Shown piece by piece: positions 52,653 through 62,549 of a stretch of 64,000 nucleotides of DNA (its first letter is position 1; every line of letters begins with the position of its first letter). Where the stretch lies: the NCBI RefSeq assembly GCF_030068605.1, contig NZ_JASJOU010000016.1, forward strand, positions 62,001 through 126,000, read 5' to 3'. The translations under genes and the position numbers were made by a program. Origin of the DNA: Xanthocytophaga agilis (lineage in GTDB: Bacteria; Bacteroidota; Bacteroidia; Cytophagales; 172606-1). Under the pieces are notes generated by a model, which did not search any database, was not told the DNA's origin, and worked only from the letters and a program-made list of their open reading frames with translations.

Positions 52653-54086
52653 TTAGGATTTATTGCCTCCAGGCTTTTGTTGCTGCCACAAAATTAAAAT
52701 CAAAGTAATACCCATCATCACTCCTATTAAAATATTTGCACTCCATCGCACTCTATCTTTTGAATCGAGTGGATACAGTTCATTATTTTCTGTATTCATA
52801 CGATCATATATCCCTCCGAGATCACTGGAAGAAATGCTCAGATTTCGCAAACTCTCCCCTTTGATATTCAGTGTTAATTGGGATCGTAAAGTATCATAGT
52901 CTTTCTTTTCTATATTAAAATAAATCCACTGGAAGTAATCCCGCCAATTATACACACCAGGCTCCTTAGGTAAGGCATAGATCTGAAAAACTTTATCTCC
53001 TACTACCTTGCGCCCTGTCAGGTTCAGGCTCAGTTTACTCTCAGGAGGAAAAAAGTCAAATACAGCATTGGAAGCAGGAGAGGGAACATTTACTGCTGAA
53101 AAATTGCCTTCTCCTTTTATTTTAAACTGATAATAAAATCCTTTCCCTGTTCTGGGATATCGTTGACTGATAGCCTCTTCCATTTCAAACTTACCTACAG
53201 CAATCCCTTTTTGCAAAGGATGTGGAGGCAACTCTTTGACAGTGACTTCTTTGGGATAGGAATAAAACGTCTGCTGATTTTCTTTCTTATTGCCTGTCTT
53301 TTTTGCCAGCATAGTTAATCCTACCTGCCCAAACCGTACAGTATCCGTATTGAAAGGATAAAACGTTGCCTGATAGATTTTATACTGGGTGTATTTTCTC
53401 TTTTTTATCGTCACTGGAAAAGATTGAAACTCACGTATCCGAAAATCTTCTTCCCAGCAATTTTTTGGCTTTATCTTTTTCAGAATATCAATCAGTTGCT
53501 CACCTGTCTTATAGGCAACCAGTTCTATAGGATTGTTATCTGCAATATAGATAGCTAATGAAACAGTAAATCCTTCCCCCACATATACTTGCTCTTTGTC
53601 AATACTTAAAGCCAGAAAGGCATTGTCTTTTACATTGGCATATTCCGTTGCCACAGAGGAAATCTCTTTTGCCAGTGTACTATCCTGCAGTAACTCGTAG
53701 TTGGGATTTATAGGTGCTGTTACTGATATAGTGATTCCTTTTACCTCAACCTCTTTTTCGTTGACAGTCATGACAAAATCATTCAACACAAAACTACCCT
53801 GCTTCTCTGCCATGTAATTTTGAGTAATACGCTGAACAGTCAGACTTTTCCCTGCAACGGTTTCCTTGCTTGTTACCAGTACAATGTCCCGTTTACGAAA
53901 TCCTTTAATCTCTGGAAAAGAAGAATATACATTGGGCTGTTGCGTATTTTTAATGATCAATGTTATAGCGAATGGCTCGTCCCAGGCAATAGTTTTAGAT
54001 CCCAGTTCTATTGTACTTTCCTGCGCTATCACCACAAAATGCAACAAACCTGCCACTAGGCACAGAATATATTTTAATAAACGCAT
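52653..54086 (-). CDS. batD: BatD family protein
   Basis: A 477-residue protein with a signal peptide (MRLLKYILCLVAGLLHFVVIAQ), a repeated immunoglobulin-like fold (KTIAWDEPFAITLIIKN and KEQVYVGEGFTVSLAIYI mark two copies), and one C-terminal membrane helix (about 450-467) with a short cytoplasmic tail. BatD proteins belong to the Bat operon of Bacteroidota, linked to oxygen tolerance or envelope integrity. No BatA, B, C or E gene is adjacent here; the gldD gene follows instead. Confidence 0.85.
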   Translation of the reverse strand: MRLLKYILCLVAGLLHFVVIAQESTIELGSKTIAWDEPFAITLIIKNTQQPNVYSSFPEIKGFRKRDIVLVTSKETVAGKSLTVQRITQNYMAEKQGSFVLNDFVMTVNEKEVEVKGITISVTAPINPNYELLQDSTLAKEISSVATEYANVKDNAFLALSIDKEQVYVGEGFTVSLAIYIADNNPIELVAYKTGEQLIDILKKIKPKNCWEEDFRIREFQSFPVTIKKRKYTQYKIYQATFYPFNTDTVRFGQVGLTMLAKKTGNKKENQQTFYSYPKEVTVKELPPHPLQKGIAVGKFEMEEAISQRYPRTGKGFYYQFKIKGEGNFSAVNVPSPASNAVFDFFPPESKLSLNLTGRKVVGDKVFQIYALPKEPGVYNWRDYFQWIYFNIEKKDYDTLRSQLTLNIKGESLRNLSISSSDLGGIYDRMNTENNELYPLDSKDRVRWSANILIGVMMGITLILILWQQQKPGGNKS

Positions 54087-54421
54087 AAATCAAGTATCAT
54101 ACTCACGCTACAGTAAATTACATTTATCTTCCCTAAATACCAGCCGATCCATCTTCACTCTAAGCTCTATCTATTTTAGCTTTCTGCCCAAATTTTAGAG
54201 CATAATATTTCAAAAACAATGCAAATATATAGATCTATGGCTGTATGACAGCTTTCTGGCCGACATTTCTATCAGCTACCTTTCTTAAAGGGAATTTTGT
54301 AAAAAAGCTTGAGCTGCATCTCAATATAAATCTGCTTCAAAAAAGATACTAAACTCTTTATAAATATCCAATACACCACAAATAATACCATTTTTCAATC
54401 GTATAATACATAACTCTTTAG

Positions 54422-54429
54422 TAGATTTG
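54422..54429 (+). promoter_or_regulatory. Bacteroidota -7 promoter element before the PSD1 gene
   Basis: TAGATTTG matches TAnnTTTG, 38 bases before the ATG at 54467. The rest of 54087-54466 shows no gene. Confidence 0.5.
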
Positions 54430-54466
54430 ATAATTATCATATAAGGAACTCTGTTATATCTATTAT

Positions 54467-57400
54467 ATGAGAACAAAACGTTGGATAGAATACATAAAGT
54501 ACGGTACTGGCTTTGTGGGTATGCTGCTGCTGGCATCCTGTACAGAATCTGTTCCCAAAGAGATTGAAATAGCCTACAATGCCTTGCCTGATAAGGTTGA
54601 TTATAATCTGCATGTCAAACCATTGCTGTCGGATCGCTGCTTTGCCTGTCATGGACCAGACAAGAACAAACAAAAGGCAGGTTTGCGATTAGACACACCA
54701 GATGGTGCATTCAGTGAGCTACCTGAAAATAAGGGTAAACATGCCATTGTACCAGGTAATCTGTCGGAGAGCGAGGTAGTAAACAGGATCTTATCCAATG
54801 ATCCCAAGTTTATGATGCCTACTCCAGAATCTCACCTGTCTCTAAATGAAGAAGAGAAAGCACTGATTGTTAAATGGATCAAACAAGGTGCCGAATACAA
54901 AACACATTGGTCATTAATTCCACCAGCTAAAACAGATCTGCCAGATATCAAGTTAAAAAACTGGCCTGTTAACGAAATTGATTTTTTTGTAGCAAGGAAG
55001 CTTGAAGAAAAAAAGCTTATACCTGCTCCTGAGGCAGACAAAGAAACACTTTTACGACGCGTATCACTGGACTTGACCGGCCTCCCCCCTACTCCTTCTG
55101 AAATTGATGCTTTTTTAGCAGATACATCCATACACGCTTATGAGAAAGTAGTGAATCGCTTACTTGCGTCTCCTCATTATGGCGAACGGATGGCATCCGA
55201 CTGGCTGGATCTGGCCAGATATGCCGACACACACGGATATCAGGATGACGGCATGCGAAACTCTTTCCCATATAGAGACTGGGTCATACGAGCATTTAAT
55301 CGCAATCTTTCGTTTGACCGATTCGTTACCTGGCAACTGGCGGGAGATTTACTTCCCAACCCGGATCAGGATAAGCTTATCGCTACCTCTTTTAACCGAA
55401 ATCATCCTCAGAGTCAGGAAGGGGGTATTATTGATGAAGAATACAGAACCGAATATGTAGCAGATAGAGCGAATACGTTTGGAAAAGCCTTTCTGGGATT
55501 AACGATAGAGTGTGCCCGGTGTCATGATCATAAGTATGATCCGATTTCACAAAAAGATTATTACTCGCTGTTTGCCTTCTTTAATCAGAATAAGGAAAGT
55601 GGCATCATTCCTTACAATGGCGAAGCATCACCTTCTATCTTACTTCCTGATAAAGAAGTGAGTGCAAAGCTGGAAGCTATTCGTAAACAAATGGTTCCTC
55701 TGCTTGAAAAAGCAAATCCCAACCAACCTACATATAAAACAGCTTTTCAAGCCTGGCAATCTCAGTTACCAACCATTTCGAAGCTACCAGATATACACAC
55801 AAAAGATTTACTGGTACATGTTTCTTTTGATACAGGGACAGACTCAACGTATACAAACGAAGTCAAAACTGATCTAAAGGCGTATAGTTCGGGAGACAAA
55901 GATAAACGACCCAGGCAAGTAAACGGGAAGTTTGGGACAGCCAGACAGCTAATAGGAGACTGTGGTATTGATCTGGCTGGCAAAATAGATCTTCAGCCAG
56001 ACCCTAAAAAACGCTATTATACGGGTTTGAATTTTGAACGAAACCAGCCTTTTTCGGTCAGTTTATGGGTTAATGTACTCAAAAAAGGGATCAAAGGTCC
56101 AATCTTTAACCGGAACAACGGAGAATTTGAAGGATTTCGAGGATACGATGTATCACTTAATGCCGACGGAACATTAACTACTATATTCAGTTATGTATGG
56201 CCTGCCAACTGCATTGAAATCCGTACACAGGAAAGAGTTGGCGTAAATCAGTGGACAAACATTTTACTAACCTATGATGGCAGTGCAAAAGCCGAAGGGA
56301 TAAGCTTGTATATCAATGGCAAACAGGCAACTACACAAGTTATTACTGATCATCTTACCAAAAGTATTCTGCATGGTCCGCATAACAGCAACTGGTCTTA
56401 TATGCCTTTTGAGATTGGCAAAAATATGCGTGGGACTATAGCTGACATTCAGGTTGATGAACTACTTATTTACAAACGAAAGCTTACTCAGCCAGAGATA
56501 ACCAAGCAGGCAACAGGGACAAATGCACTTTATCAAATTTTCACTACTCCTATAGAAAAACGTACACCCAAACAACAGGAGGCATTATTTGACTATTATT
56601 TATGGAACATAGATGAATCCTTTGCTTCATATCAACAAAAGCTAAGTGAATTGCGGCTTCAGGAAACAGTATTACTTACAGACATTCCTGAGGTGATGAC
56701 CATGAGTGAGTTACCTACCAATCAAAAGCGCAAAACATTTATTCTGGCCAGAGGTGCTTATGATGCTCCAATGAAGGAACCACTTAGCCCTCATACACCC
56801 GCTACCGTTCTCGCATTTGACAGTACCCAATATCCGGCTAATCGATTGGGGTTGGCACGTTGGTTACTCGATAAAAAGAACCCGTTGTTTTCACGTGTCA
56901 TGGTAAACAGATTCTGGGCTATGTATTTTGGCAAAGGGTTAGTTTCTACAATTGAAGACTTTGGCAATCAGGGTGCTTTACCAACACATCCCGAACTGCT
57001 GGACTGGCTGGCAGTCTATTTCCGGGAATCCGGCTGGAATGCCAAAGCGCTTCATAAAAAGATGGTGATGTCTGCCACATACAGGCAGTCTTCTTTGACA
57101 TCTAAAATCAGTCAGGAAATTGATCCGGATAACACATTATTAAGCAGAGCTCCAAGTTATCGGTTGTCCGCAGAGGTAATTCGGGATAAAATACTAGCAG
57201 CCAGTGGGCTGCTGACCCGGAAAATTGGCGGTCCTAGTGTATATCCTTATCAGCCAGCAGGAATATGGGAAGCACTAGCCACACGTAATGCGACCAGTTA
57301 TACACAAAGCCATGGCGAAGATTTGTACCGCAGAAGTCTGTATACTGTCTGGAAACGGAGCTCTCCTCCACCCTCTATGCTCACTTTTGATGTACCAGAC

Positions 57401-57784
57401 CGGTATTTCTGTGTGGTTCGGCGTCAGAAAACCAGTACACCCTTACAGGCTCTGATTCTGATGAATGATCCGCAATATATGGAAGCATCCCGCTTATTGG
57501 GTGAACGGATGATGAAAGAAGGCGGGAACACACCAGAGCAACGTATCTCTTTTGCGTTTAAAGCATTGGTAGGCCGACACCCACGAGACAAAGAACTTAA
57601 CTTGCTGAATAAACTATATGCTGAAGAACTGGCTGATTTTCAAAAACAGCCACAGTGTGCACTCAGTTTGCTAAGCACAGGTGAATATCCTGTAAATAAG
57701 GCACTCAATGTGCCTGAACTGGCAGCATGTAGCATGGTGGCTACTACGCTAATCAACTTCGAAGAGACTGTTATGAAACGTTAG
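54467..57784 (+). CDS. PSD1 and planctomycete-type cytochrome c domain protein (DUF1549/DUF1553)
   Basis: A 1105-residue lipoprotein (LLASC, Cys25). In order: planctomycete cytochrome c-like domain with C58-x-x-C61-H62 (CFACHGPDKNKQKAG), DUF1549 (about 165-375, NEIDFFVARKLEEKKL and LLRRVSLDLTGLPPTP), a LamG/concanavalin-like domain (about 445-680) and DUF1553 (about 785-1060, FSRVMVNRFWAMYFGKGLV). Such proteins pair with DUF1501 proteins in Planctomycetota and Bacteroidota and are thought to act in extracellular sugar or sulfated-polymer degradation, but no reaction is proven. The DUF1501 gene follows after 50 bases. Confidence 0.88.
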   Translation: MRTKRWIEYIKYGTGFVGMLLLASCTESVPKEIEIAYNALPDKVDYNLHVKPLLSDRCFACHGPDKNKQKAGLRLDTPDGAFSELPENKGKHAIVPGNLSESEVVNRILSNDPKFMMPTPESHLSLNEEEKALIVKWIKQGAEYKTHWSLIPPAKTDLPDIKLKNWPVNEIDFFVARKLEEKKLIPAPEADKETLLRRVSLDLTGLPPTPSEIDAFLADTSIHAYEKVVNRLLASPHYGERMASDWLDLARYADTHGYQDDGMRNSFPYRDWVIRAFNRNLSFDRFVTWQLAGDLLPNPDQDKLIATSFNRNHPQSQEGGIIDEEYRTEYVADRANTFGKAFLGLTIECARCHDHKYDPISQKDYYSLFAFFNQNKESGIIPYNGEASPSILLPDKEVSAKLEAIRKQMVPLLEKANPNQPTYKTAFQAWQSQLPTISKLPDIHTKDLLVHVSFDTGTDSTYTNEVKTDLKAYSSGDKDKRPRQVNGKFGTARQLIGDCGIDLAGKIDLQPDPKKRYYTGLNFERNQPFSVSLWVNVLKKGIKGPIFNRNNGEFEGFRGYDVSLNADGTLTTIFSYVWPANCIEIRTQERVGVNQWTNILLTYDGSAKAEGISLYINGKQATTQVITDHLTKSILHGPHNSNWSYMPFEIGKNMRGTIADIQVDELLIYKRKLTQPEITKQATGTNALYQIFTTPIEKRTPKQQEALFDYYLWNIDESFASYQQKLSELRLQETVLLTDIPEVMTMSELPTNQKRKTFILARGAYDAPMKEPLSPHTPATVLAFDSTQYPANRLGLARWLLDKKNPLFSRVMVNRFWAMYFGKGLVSTIEDFGNQGALPTHPELLDWLAVYFRESGWNAKALHKKMVMSATYRQSSLTSKISQEIDPDNTLLSRAPSYRLSAEVIRDKILAASGLLTRKIGGPSVYPYQPAGIWEALATRNATSYTQSHGEDLYRRSLYTVWKRSSPPPSMLTFDVPDRYFCVVRRQKTSTPLQALILMNDPQYMEASRLLGERMMKEGGNTPEQRISFAFKALVGRHPRDKELNLLNKLYAEELADFQKQPQCALSLLSTGEYPVNKALNVPELAACSMVATTLINFEETVMKR

Positions 57785-57834
57785 CATATTCGGATTTGTG
57801 AACACAACTATCTTTACCCCGAACTTGTAATTCT

Positions 57835-59277
57835 ATGAATGATACAGAAAAGATTGCCTCCCAGATAAATCGGCGAGAATTTCTAAAAGGAAGTGTATTA
57901 GGCCTGGGAACCGTAGCTTTGGGATCTTTGCTCAATCCGTTAAACGCATTTGCCTCGGATGATCCCAAACCTATCCGCACACCTCACTTTGCTCCTAAGG
58001 CCAAGCGTGTTATTTACCTGTTTCAGAGTGGTGCCCCCTCTCAACTGGAATTGTTTGACTACAAACCTAAACTAAGAGAAATGTTTGGACAGGAATTACC
58101 TTCTTCTATACGAGGCAATCAACGCCTGACAGGTATGTCTTCCGGGCAGCGTTCCTTTCCATTGGCGTTTGGGAAGTTTGAGTTCAAGCAATGGGGCAAA
58201 AGTCGGGCATGGATCAGCGATTTGTTGCCGTATCATACACAGATAGCCGATGATCTGTGTTTTATAAAATCTATGTATACAGAGGCCATTAACCATGATC
58301 CGGCAGTAACGTTTGTACAAACAGGCTCTCAGCAGGCAGGAAGGCCCAGCTTTGGCTCATGGGTTAGTTATGGATTAGGCAGTGACAACCAGAACTTGCC
58401 CACATTTGTAGTCTTGCTATCGCGTGGTCGAGAAGGCGATCAACCCTTGTATGCTAAACTTTGGGGTAATGGCTTTTTGCCTTCCGAGCATCAGGGGGTT
58501 CTTTTTCGTTCAGGCAAAGATCCGGTATTATATCTCAATGATCCATCTGGAATGGATAGGGCTAGCCGACGCCGAATGCTGGATTATTTATCAGAACTGC
58601 ATCAGGAGCAATACAAACATACCACAGATCCGGAAATAAACTCCCGAATCAATCAGTATGAGATGGCCTACCGAATGCAAATGTCAGTTCCGGAAACATT
58701 GGATATCAGCAAAGAGCCTGACTATATCTTTGACATGTACGGACCAGACTCCCGAAAACCAGGCACATTTGCCTACAATTGCCTGCTGGCACGAAAGCTG
58801 GCAGAAAAAGATGTGAAATTTATCCAATTATACCACCAAGGGTGGGATCAGCATGGCAATCTGCCCAATGATATAAAAGTTATGGCCAAAAGTGTAGATC
58901 AAGCCTCTGTAGCACTGATTAAAGATCTAAAGATGAGAGGACTACTAGACGAAACACTGGTTATCTGGGGCGGTGAATTTGGACGAACCAACTATTCACA
59001 AGGGAAACTCACCCCTGAAAATTACGGCAGGGACCACCATCCACGCTGTTTTACTATCTGGATGGCTGGAGCCGGTGTAAAAAAAGGCATTACCTATGGG
59101 CAGACAGATGATTTTGGATACAATATTGTCAAGGATGGGGTACATGTTCACGATTTTCAGGCCACAGTGATGAATCTGCTAGGTGTTGATCATGAAAAGA
59201 TGGTTTTCAAATTTCAGGGAAGGCGCTATCGCTTAACAGATGTACATGGCAGCTTAGTGAAAGGAATCATAGCCTAA
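57835..59277 (+). CDS. DUF1501 domain protein (Tat-exported)
   Basis: The N-terminus carries a Tat signal, NRREFLKGSVLGLGTVALG (about residues 11-29). The rest is the alkaline phosphatase-like DUF1501 fold, with VIYLFQSGAPSQLELFDYKP (about 59-78) near the N-terminus and WGGEFGRTNYSQGK (about 379-392) and DHHPRCFTIWMAGAGV toward the C-terminus. Partner of the PSD1 protein 50 bases upstream. Substrate not known. A strong type C hairpin follows. Confidence 0.9.
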   Translation: MNDTEKIASQINRREFLKGSVLGLGTVALGSLLNPLNAFASDDPKPIRTPHFAPKAKRVIYLFQSGAPSQLELFDYKPKLREMFGQELPSSIRGNQRLTGMSSGQRSFPLAFGKFEFKQWGKSRAWISDLLPYHTQIADDLCFIKSMYTEAINHDPAVTFVQTGSQQAGRPSFGSWVSYGLGSDNQNLPTFVVLLSRGREGDQPLYAKLWGNGFLPSEHQGVLFRSGKDPVLYLNDPSGMDRASRRRMLDYLSELHQEQYKHTTDPEINSRINQYEMAYRMQMSVPETLDISKEPDYIFDMYGPDSRKPGTFAYNCLLARKLAEKDVKFIQLYHQGWDQHGNLPNDIKVMAKSVDQASVALIKDLKMRGLLDETLVIWGGEFGRTNYSQGKLTPENYGRDHHPRCFTIWMAGAGVKKGITYGQTDDFGYNIVKDGVHVHDFQATVMNLLGVDHEKMVFKFQGRRYRLTDVHGSLVKGIIA

Positions 59278-59305
59278 ATAATTTCAAATCCTGGACATGA
59301 ATCTT

Positions 59306-59352
59306 ACATACCGGAGCCTACACTCTTCAAAAGGGTGTAGGCTCCGGTATGT
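59306..59352. terminator. Conserved hairpin terminator (type C, 18-bp stem)
   Basis: A perfect 18-bp stem, ACATACCGGAGCCTACAC (59306-59323) with its complement at 59335-59352, and a CTCTTCAAAAG tip. CTGGACATGAATCTTA precedes it, as in other copies. It lies between the convergent DUF1501 and saccharopine-type genes; the T-run is weak, so it may act bidirectionally. Confidence 0.75.
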
Positions 59353-59380
59353 ATATGCTTTACAATCTGACTCTGGAATA

Positions 59381-60763
59381 TTAGGCTTCTACACTGTTGG
59401 CGATAGTAGTTTCTTCTTCCTGAAACACTAATCCCAGATGTTCCAATTCAGTTAATACCGGCTCGTAAATCTCTTTTACAACCGGAATCTGAACACCACG
59501 AGCGGTGATTTTGCCTTCTAAGAGTAATTTAACAGCTACTGCAAGCGGATAACCTACAGTTTTAGCCATGGCAGTATGGATAAAGTCTTCACCTCTAACC
59601 AATAACGAAGATACCAGGCGTTTGTGTTCACCATTTAGTTCATACTCGATTTCGTGCTGTACAGCAATGATATCTTCTTCCTCTGAAGTGAGTTGCCATT
59701 TCTTTTCCAATAAATGCTGTAATATCTCAGCAGGAGTAGCATTGGCAATTCCGATTTTCTCATCACTGAACAATCCCAGCCAAATTACTTTTCGCATAGC
59801 CTCAGAGTTCACATCTACGTTAAGGTATTCAGCTACCTGTTCTGCCAGAGAAAGCTCAGATTTTTCTTCCAGAAACAGTTCCACCCATTCTCTGTAGGTA
59901 AGATTCTCTGATCCTTCGATTCGATGCACTGACTCAGTCAATCCCAGACGAACAAGAATTTGCCAGGCTTCACTGAACCCTTTAGGACGTAATGTACCAC
60001 GTAATAAGGTACTTACTTCAGGTACCCGATAGGCTTCTCTGTAGTTAAGCGAATCGCGGTTTCCATATCCTTCCATTTCACCAAAGCCTTTGATATTCAC
60101 ATTCTCCACCCGGGCAAACACTTGGTGGGAAGGAATAAACTTGTACTGTCCATGATGCAAAAACTTCACCATACTCTGTCCGGAAACAACCAGATTACGG
60201 GGGTTCCAAGTGAATTTATACTTCCACGGGTTGTCGTTGTTTTGCTTGGAAATCTGCCCACCACACCATGAACGTAATAGAGATATCTTTCCACCTTTTT
60301 CGTGAATACGATCTATAATACGCATAGCAGACATATGATCCAGTCCCGGATCCAAACCACACTCCATCAGAATCAGCAGATTTTTGCGGGTAGCTTCAAT
60401 GTTCAACTCACGTACTTCCGATGAAATATATGAAGCTGTAAATAGATGCTTGCTGAAACGCATACATGCCCGTGCTACATGTACATGATAGATAGCAGGT
60501 AGCATAGATATCACTACATCCGCCTGATTTATCTGCATCTCCCGTTGTTTCTGATCAAATACATCAAACAGAATAGAATCCACATGTGGATACATTTCAG
60601 TTTTGCGCTGTGCCGGAGCCAGCTCCATATCTCCTACTATCAGTTTCCAGTTTTTCTCAGGGGCAACTTTAGCCAGATAATCAATTAAATATGTAGAAGA
60701 GCGACCCGCGCCCAAAATCAGAATCCGTTTTTGCTCGCTTGAATTTTCACTTGCCAAAGTCAT
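59381..60763 (-). CDS. Saccharopine dehydrogenase-like protein
   Basis: A 460-residue protein with an N-terminal Rossmann fold (KRILILGAGRSSTYLIDYL, about 12-30; GXGXXG as GAGRSS) and the saccharopine dehydrogenase C-terminal domain (CGLDPGLDHMSAMRIID and GRSxxxYxE-like regions). The family converts saccharopine to glutamate and alpha-aminoadipate semialdehyde in lysine metabolism, though many bacterial members have other roles. Length is normal for the glutamate-forming type. Confidence 0.85.
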   Translation of the reverse strand: MTLASENSSEQKRILILGAGRSSTYLIDYLAKVAPEKNWKLIVGDMELAPAQRKTEMYPHVDSILFDVFDQKQREMQINQADVVISMLPAIYHVHVARACMRFSKHLFTASYISSEVRELNIEATRKNLLILMECGLDPGLDHMSAMRIIDRIHEKGGKISLLRSWCGGQISKQNNDNPWKYKFTWNPRNLVVSGQSMVKFLHHGQYKFIPSHQVFARVENVNIKGFGEMEGYGNRDSLNYREAYRVPEVSTLLRGTLRPKGFSEAWQILVRLGLTESVHRIEGSENLTYREWVELFLEEKSELSLAEQVAEYLNVDVNSEAMRKVIWLGLFSDEKIGIANATPAEILQHLLEKKWQLTSEEEDIIAVQHEIEYELNGEHKRLVSSLLVRGEDFIHTAMAKTVGYPLAVAVKLLLEGKITARGVQIPVVKEIYEPVLTELEHLGLVFQEEETTIANSVEA

Positions 60764-61012
60764 AACCTGTTAATATTGAATCGTTAATAAACCGTCTTTT
60801 TCAAATACTATCTGCTTCCTAAATAAATGATGCCTCACAGAAATTTATCTCCTCATCAGACATCTATCTATCTACTAAACGAAATACCTCTTCTCTCTAT
60901 TCCTCTTGCTGTGGGCAAAAATCACCTTTTATTTGATTTTCACAAAGAAATCTTTACTTTCACACCCCTTTTAACAGAGCAAAGATAGTATTCTGACTGA
61001 AATAGGTAAACG

Positions 61013-61495
61013 ATGCGAAAGATCAATTTAGAAATTTCTGTTGAAATTTTTGACTGGGATGAATTACCCGATACAGATAAAATGATAATGCGTTCAGCTC
61101 AGGAAGCATTACAGGGTGCCTATGCGCCTTATTCCAACTTCCATGTCGGAGCCGCCGTATTGCTTGAAGACGGCACTATTATCAAAGGAAGCAACCAGGA
61201 AAATGCCGCTTATCCTTCCGGATTATGTGCCGAACGAACCGCTATATTTGCCACAGGAGCCAACTATCCCGGCCAGATCATCACCGCCATAGCTGTAACA
61301 GCCAAACCTGCCAGCAGTCCAACATTTGTCTCTGTATCACCTTGTGGTGCTTGCAGACAAGCTCTGTTAGAGTATGAATATAAGCAGCAAAAATCAATCC
61401 GAATGTTGCTGCAGGGAGCAGATAATACAGTATGTGTTCTTCAATCTATTGATTCTTTGCTGCCAATCAAGTTTACACAGGATAATCTGGGGTAA
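61013..61495 (+). CDS. cdd: Cytidine deaminase
   Basis: A 160-residue tetrameric-type enzyme that deaminates cytidine and deoxycytidine to uridine. The Zn site is complete: CAERTAIF with Cys and catalytic Glu, and PCGACRQAL with two Cys. YSNFHVGAAV precedes it as expected. About 30 N-terminal residues precede the usual domain start. It is transcribed alone; 60764-61012 shows only a promoter-type gap. Confidence 0.94.
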   Translation: MRKINLEISVEIFDWDELPDTDKMIMRSAQEALQGAYAPYSNFHVGAAVLLEDGTIIKGSNQENAAYPSGLCAERTAIFATGANYPGQIITAIAVTAKPASSPTFVSVSPCGACRQALLEYEYKQQKSIRMLLQGADNTVCVLQSIDSLLPIKFTQDNLG

Positions 61496-61623
61496 AGAAA
61501 TAGTTTGCTCGGGATGATGTTCTGTATTTTGAAAGTAAATACTTGATAACAATCTGATGATGGCACTTGCACAAAACTTCCCATAATACATTTGATTTGG
61601 TAGCTACTATATTTGCAAAGGTC

Positions 61624-62238
61624 ATGATACAACCTTCTAGTCTACGAAAACCCGTCAACATCTTTCTAAGTCTTCTACTTATTGCATTTTTTGTTCGCAT
61701 TATATTAGTAGATCAATGTGTGCAATATCTTTCTGCTTATAAAGGGTACTATGTGACAGAAACAGATACTGTCACTATTAAACATTTTGAGAATTGCACT
61801 GTAGGGATGGGAAGAAGGTCACAACTGCATAGTGTAGGGGAGTTTTTGGGAAGTATAGCTTTCTCATTTGAATTAAATCAGTTGGCCAAAGCCAAAGATC
61901 CAACACTCAAATGTTATGCATTCTGGTTATTGTCTAAACGCAATGAAAAAGAATTAATAAAGAATCTATTAGTACTAAATCAGAAAGATACAACTGCAAT
62001 TACATATTCAGGCCCTTGTACAGGATGGGATACACATGTAGGAGAATTGATGCTTGATATAGTAGTTGATGGAAATAGCTTTCCACTGACTCAAATCCTC
62101 ACCCAAAAAGATTTGAAAGAACTGGGTATACATAATCGTAAAATCATACTCGATAATCGGCCTCCAGAATACAAGTATACCGATTGTTGCGAAGGATGGA
62201 ATATTGCATTTGGATGTTCTGAAGTTATCAGAAACTAA
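61624..62238 (+). CDS. Membrane-anchored hypothetical protein, 204 aa
   Basis: The ATG at 61624 places a membrane helix at residues 10-28 (VNIFLSLLLIAFFVRIILV) right at the N-terminus; the 19 codons upstream in the open frame are unlikely. The remaining part looks soluble and periplasmic, with several Cys residues (for example GPCTGWDTH and TDCCEGWN). I do not recognise the family. It opens the small-gene cluster at the right end. Confidence 0.6.
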   Translation: MIQPSSLRKPVNIFLSLLLIAFFVRIILVDQCVQYLSAYKGYYVTETDTVTIKHFENCTVGMGRRSQLHSVGEFLGSIAFSFELNQLAKAKDPTLKCYAFWLLSKRNEKELIKNLLVLNQKDTTAITYSGPCTGWDTHVGELMLDIVVDGNSFPLTQILTQKDLKELGIHNRKIILDNRPPEYKYTDCCEGWNIAFGCSEVIRN

Positions 62239-62247
62239 CCCAAATAA

Positions 62248-62442
62248 GCAAGTGCGCGAGTATCTATAGAAGAAAGGAGACTAAGATTTGAGATTCCGGA
62301 TGAAGAAGTACTTGAAGGGGATGAAAATGGAAAAATCAACATAGACTATAAGCTGGATTCATTAGGAGTGGAAATATCCAGACGTTCTTCCTTTACTCTT
62401 TTTAGAGATGAAGACTGGAATTGGGACATCAAAGTGCATTAA
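62248..62442 (+). pseudogene. Fragment of an unknown gene without start codon
   Basis: From the stop at 62245 the frame is open for 64 codons and reads like protein (RLRFEIPDEEVLEGDENGK, SRRSSFTLFRDEDWNWDIK), but there is no ATG, GTG or TTG at a plausible place. It is probably the 3' end of a decayed gene. Family not recognised. Confidence 0.4.
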
Positions 62443-62549
62443 CTGGTATGTCAGATCTAATAATACATAGCCAATATACAAATCCTTTCTAGTCACTCAT
62501 ATTAAATCATGTACAAAACGACTCTCAGAAGTTGCGCTGGAATAATCCT

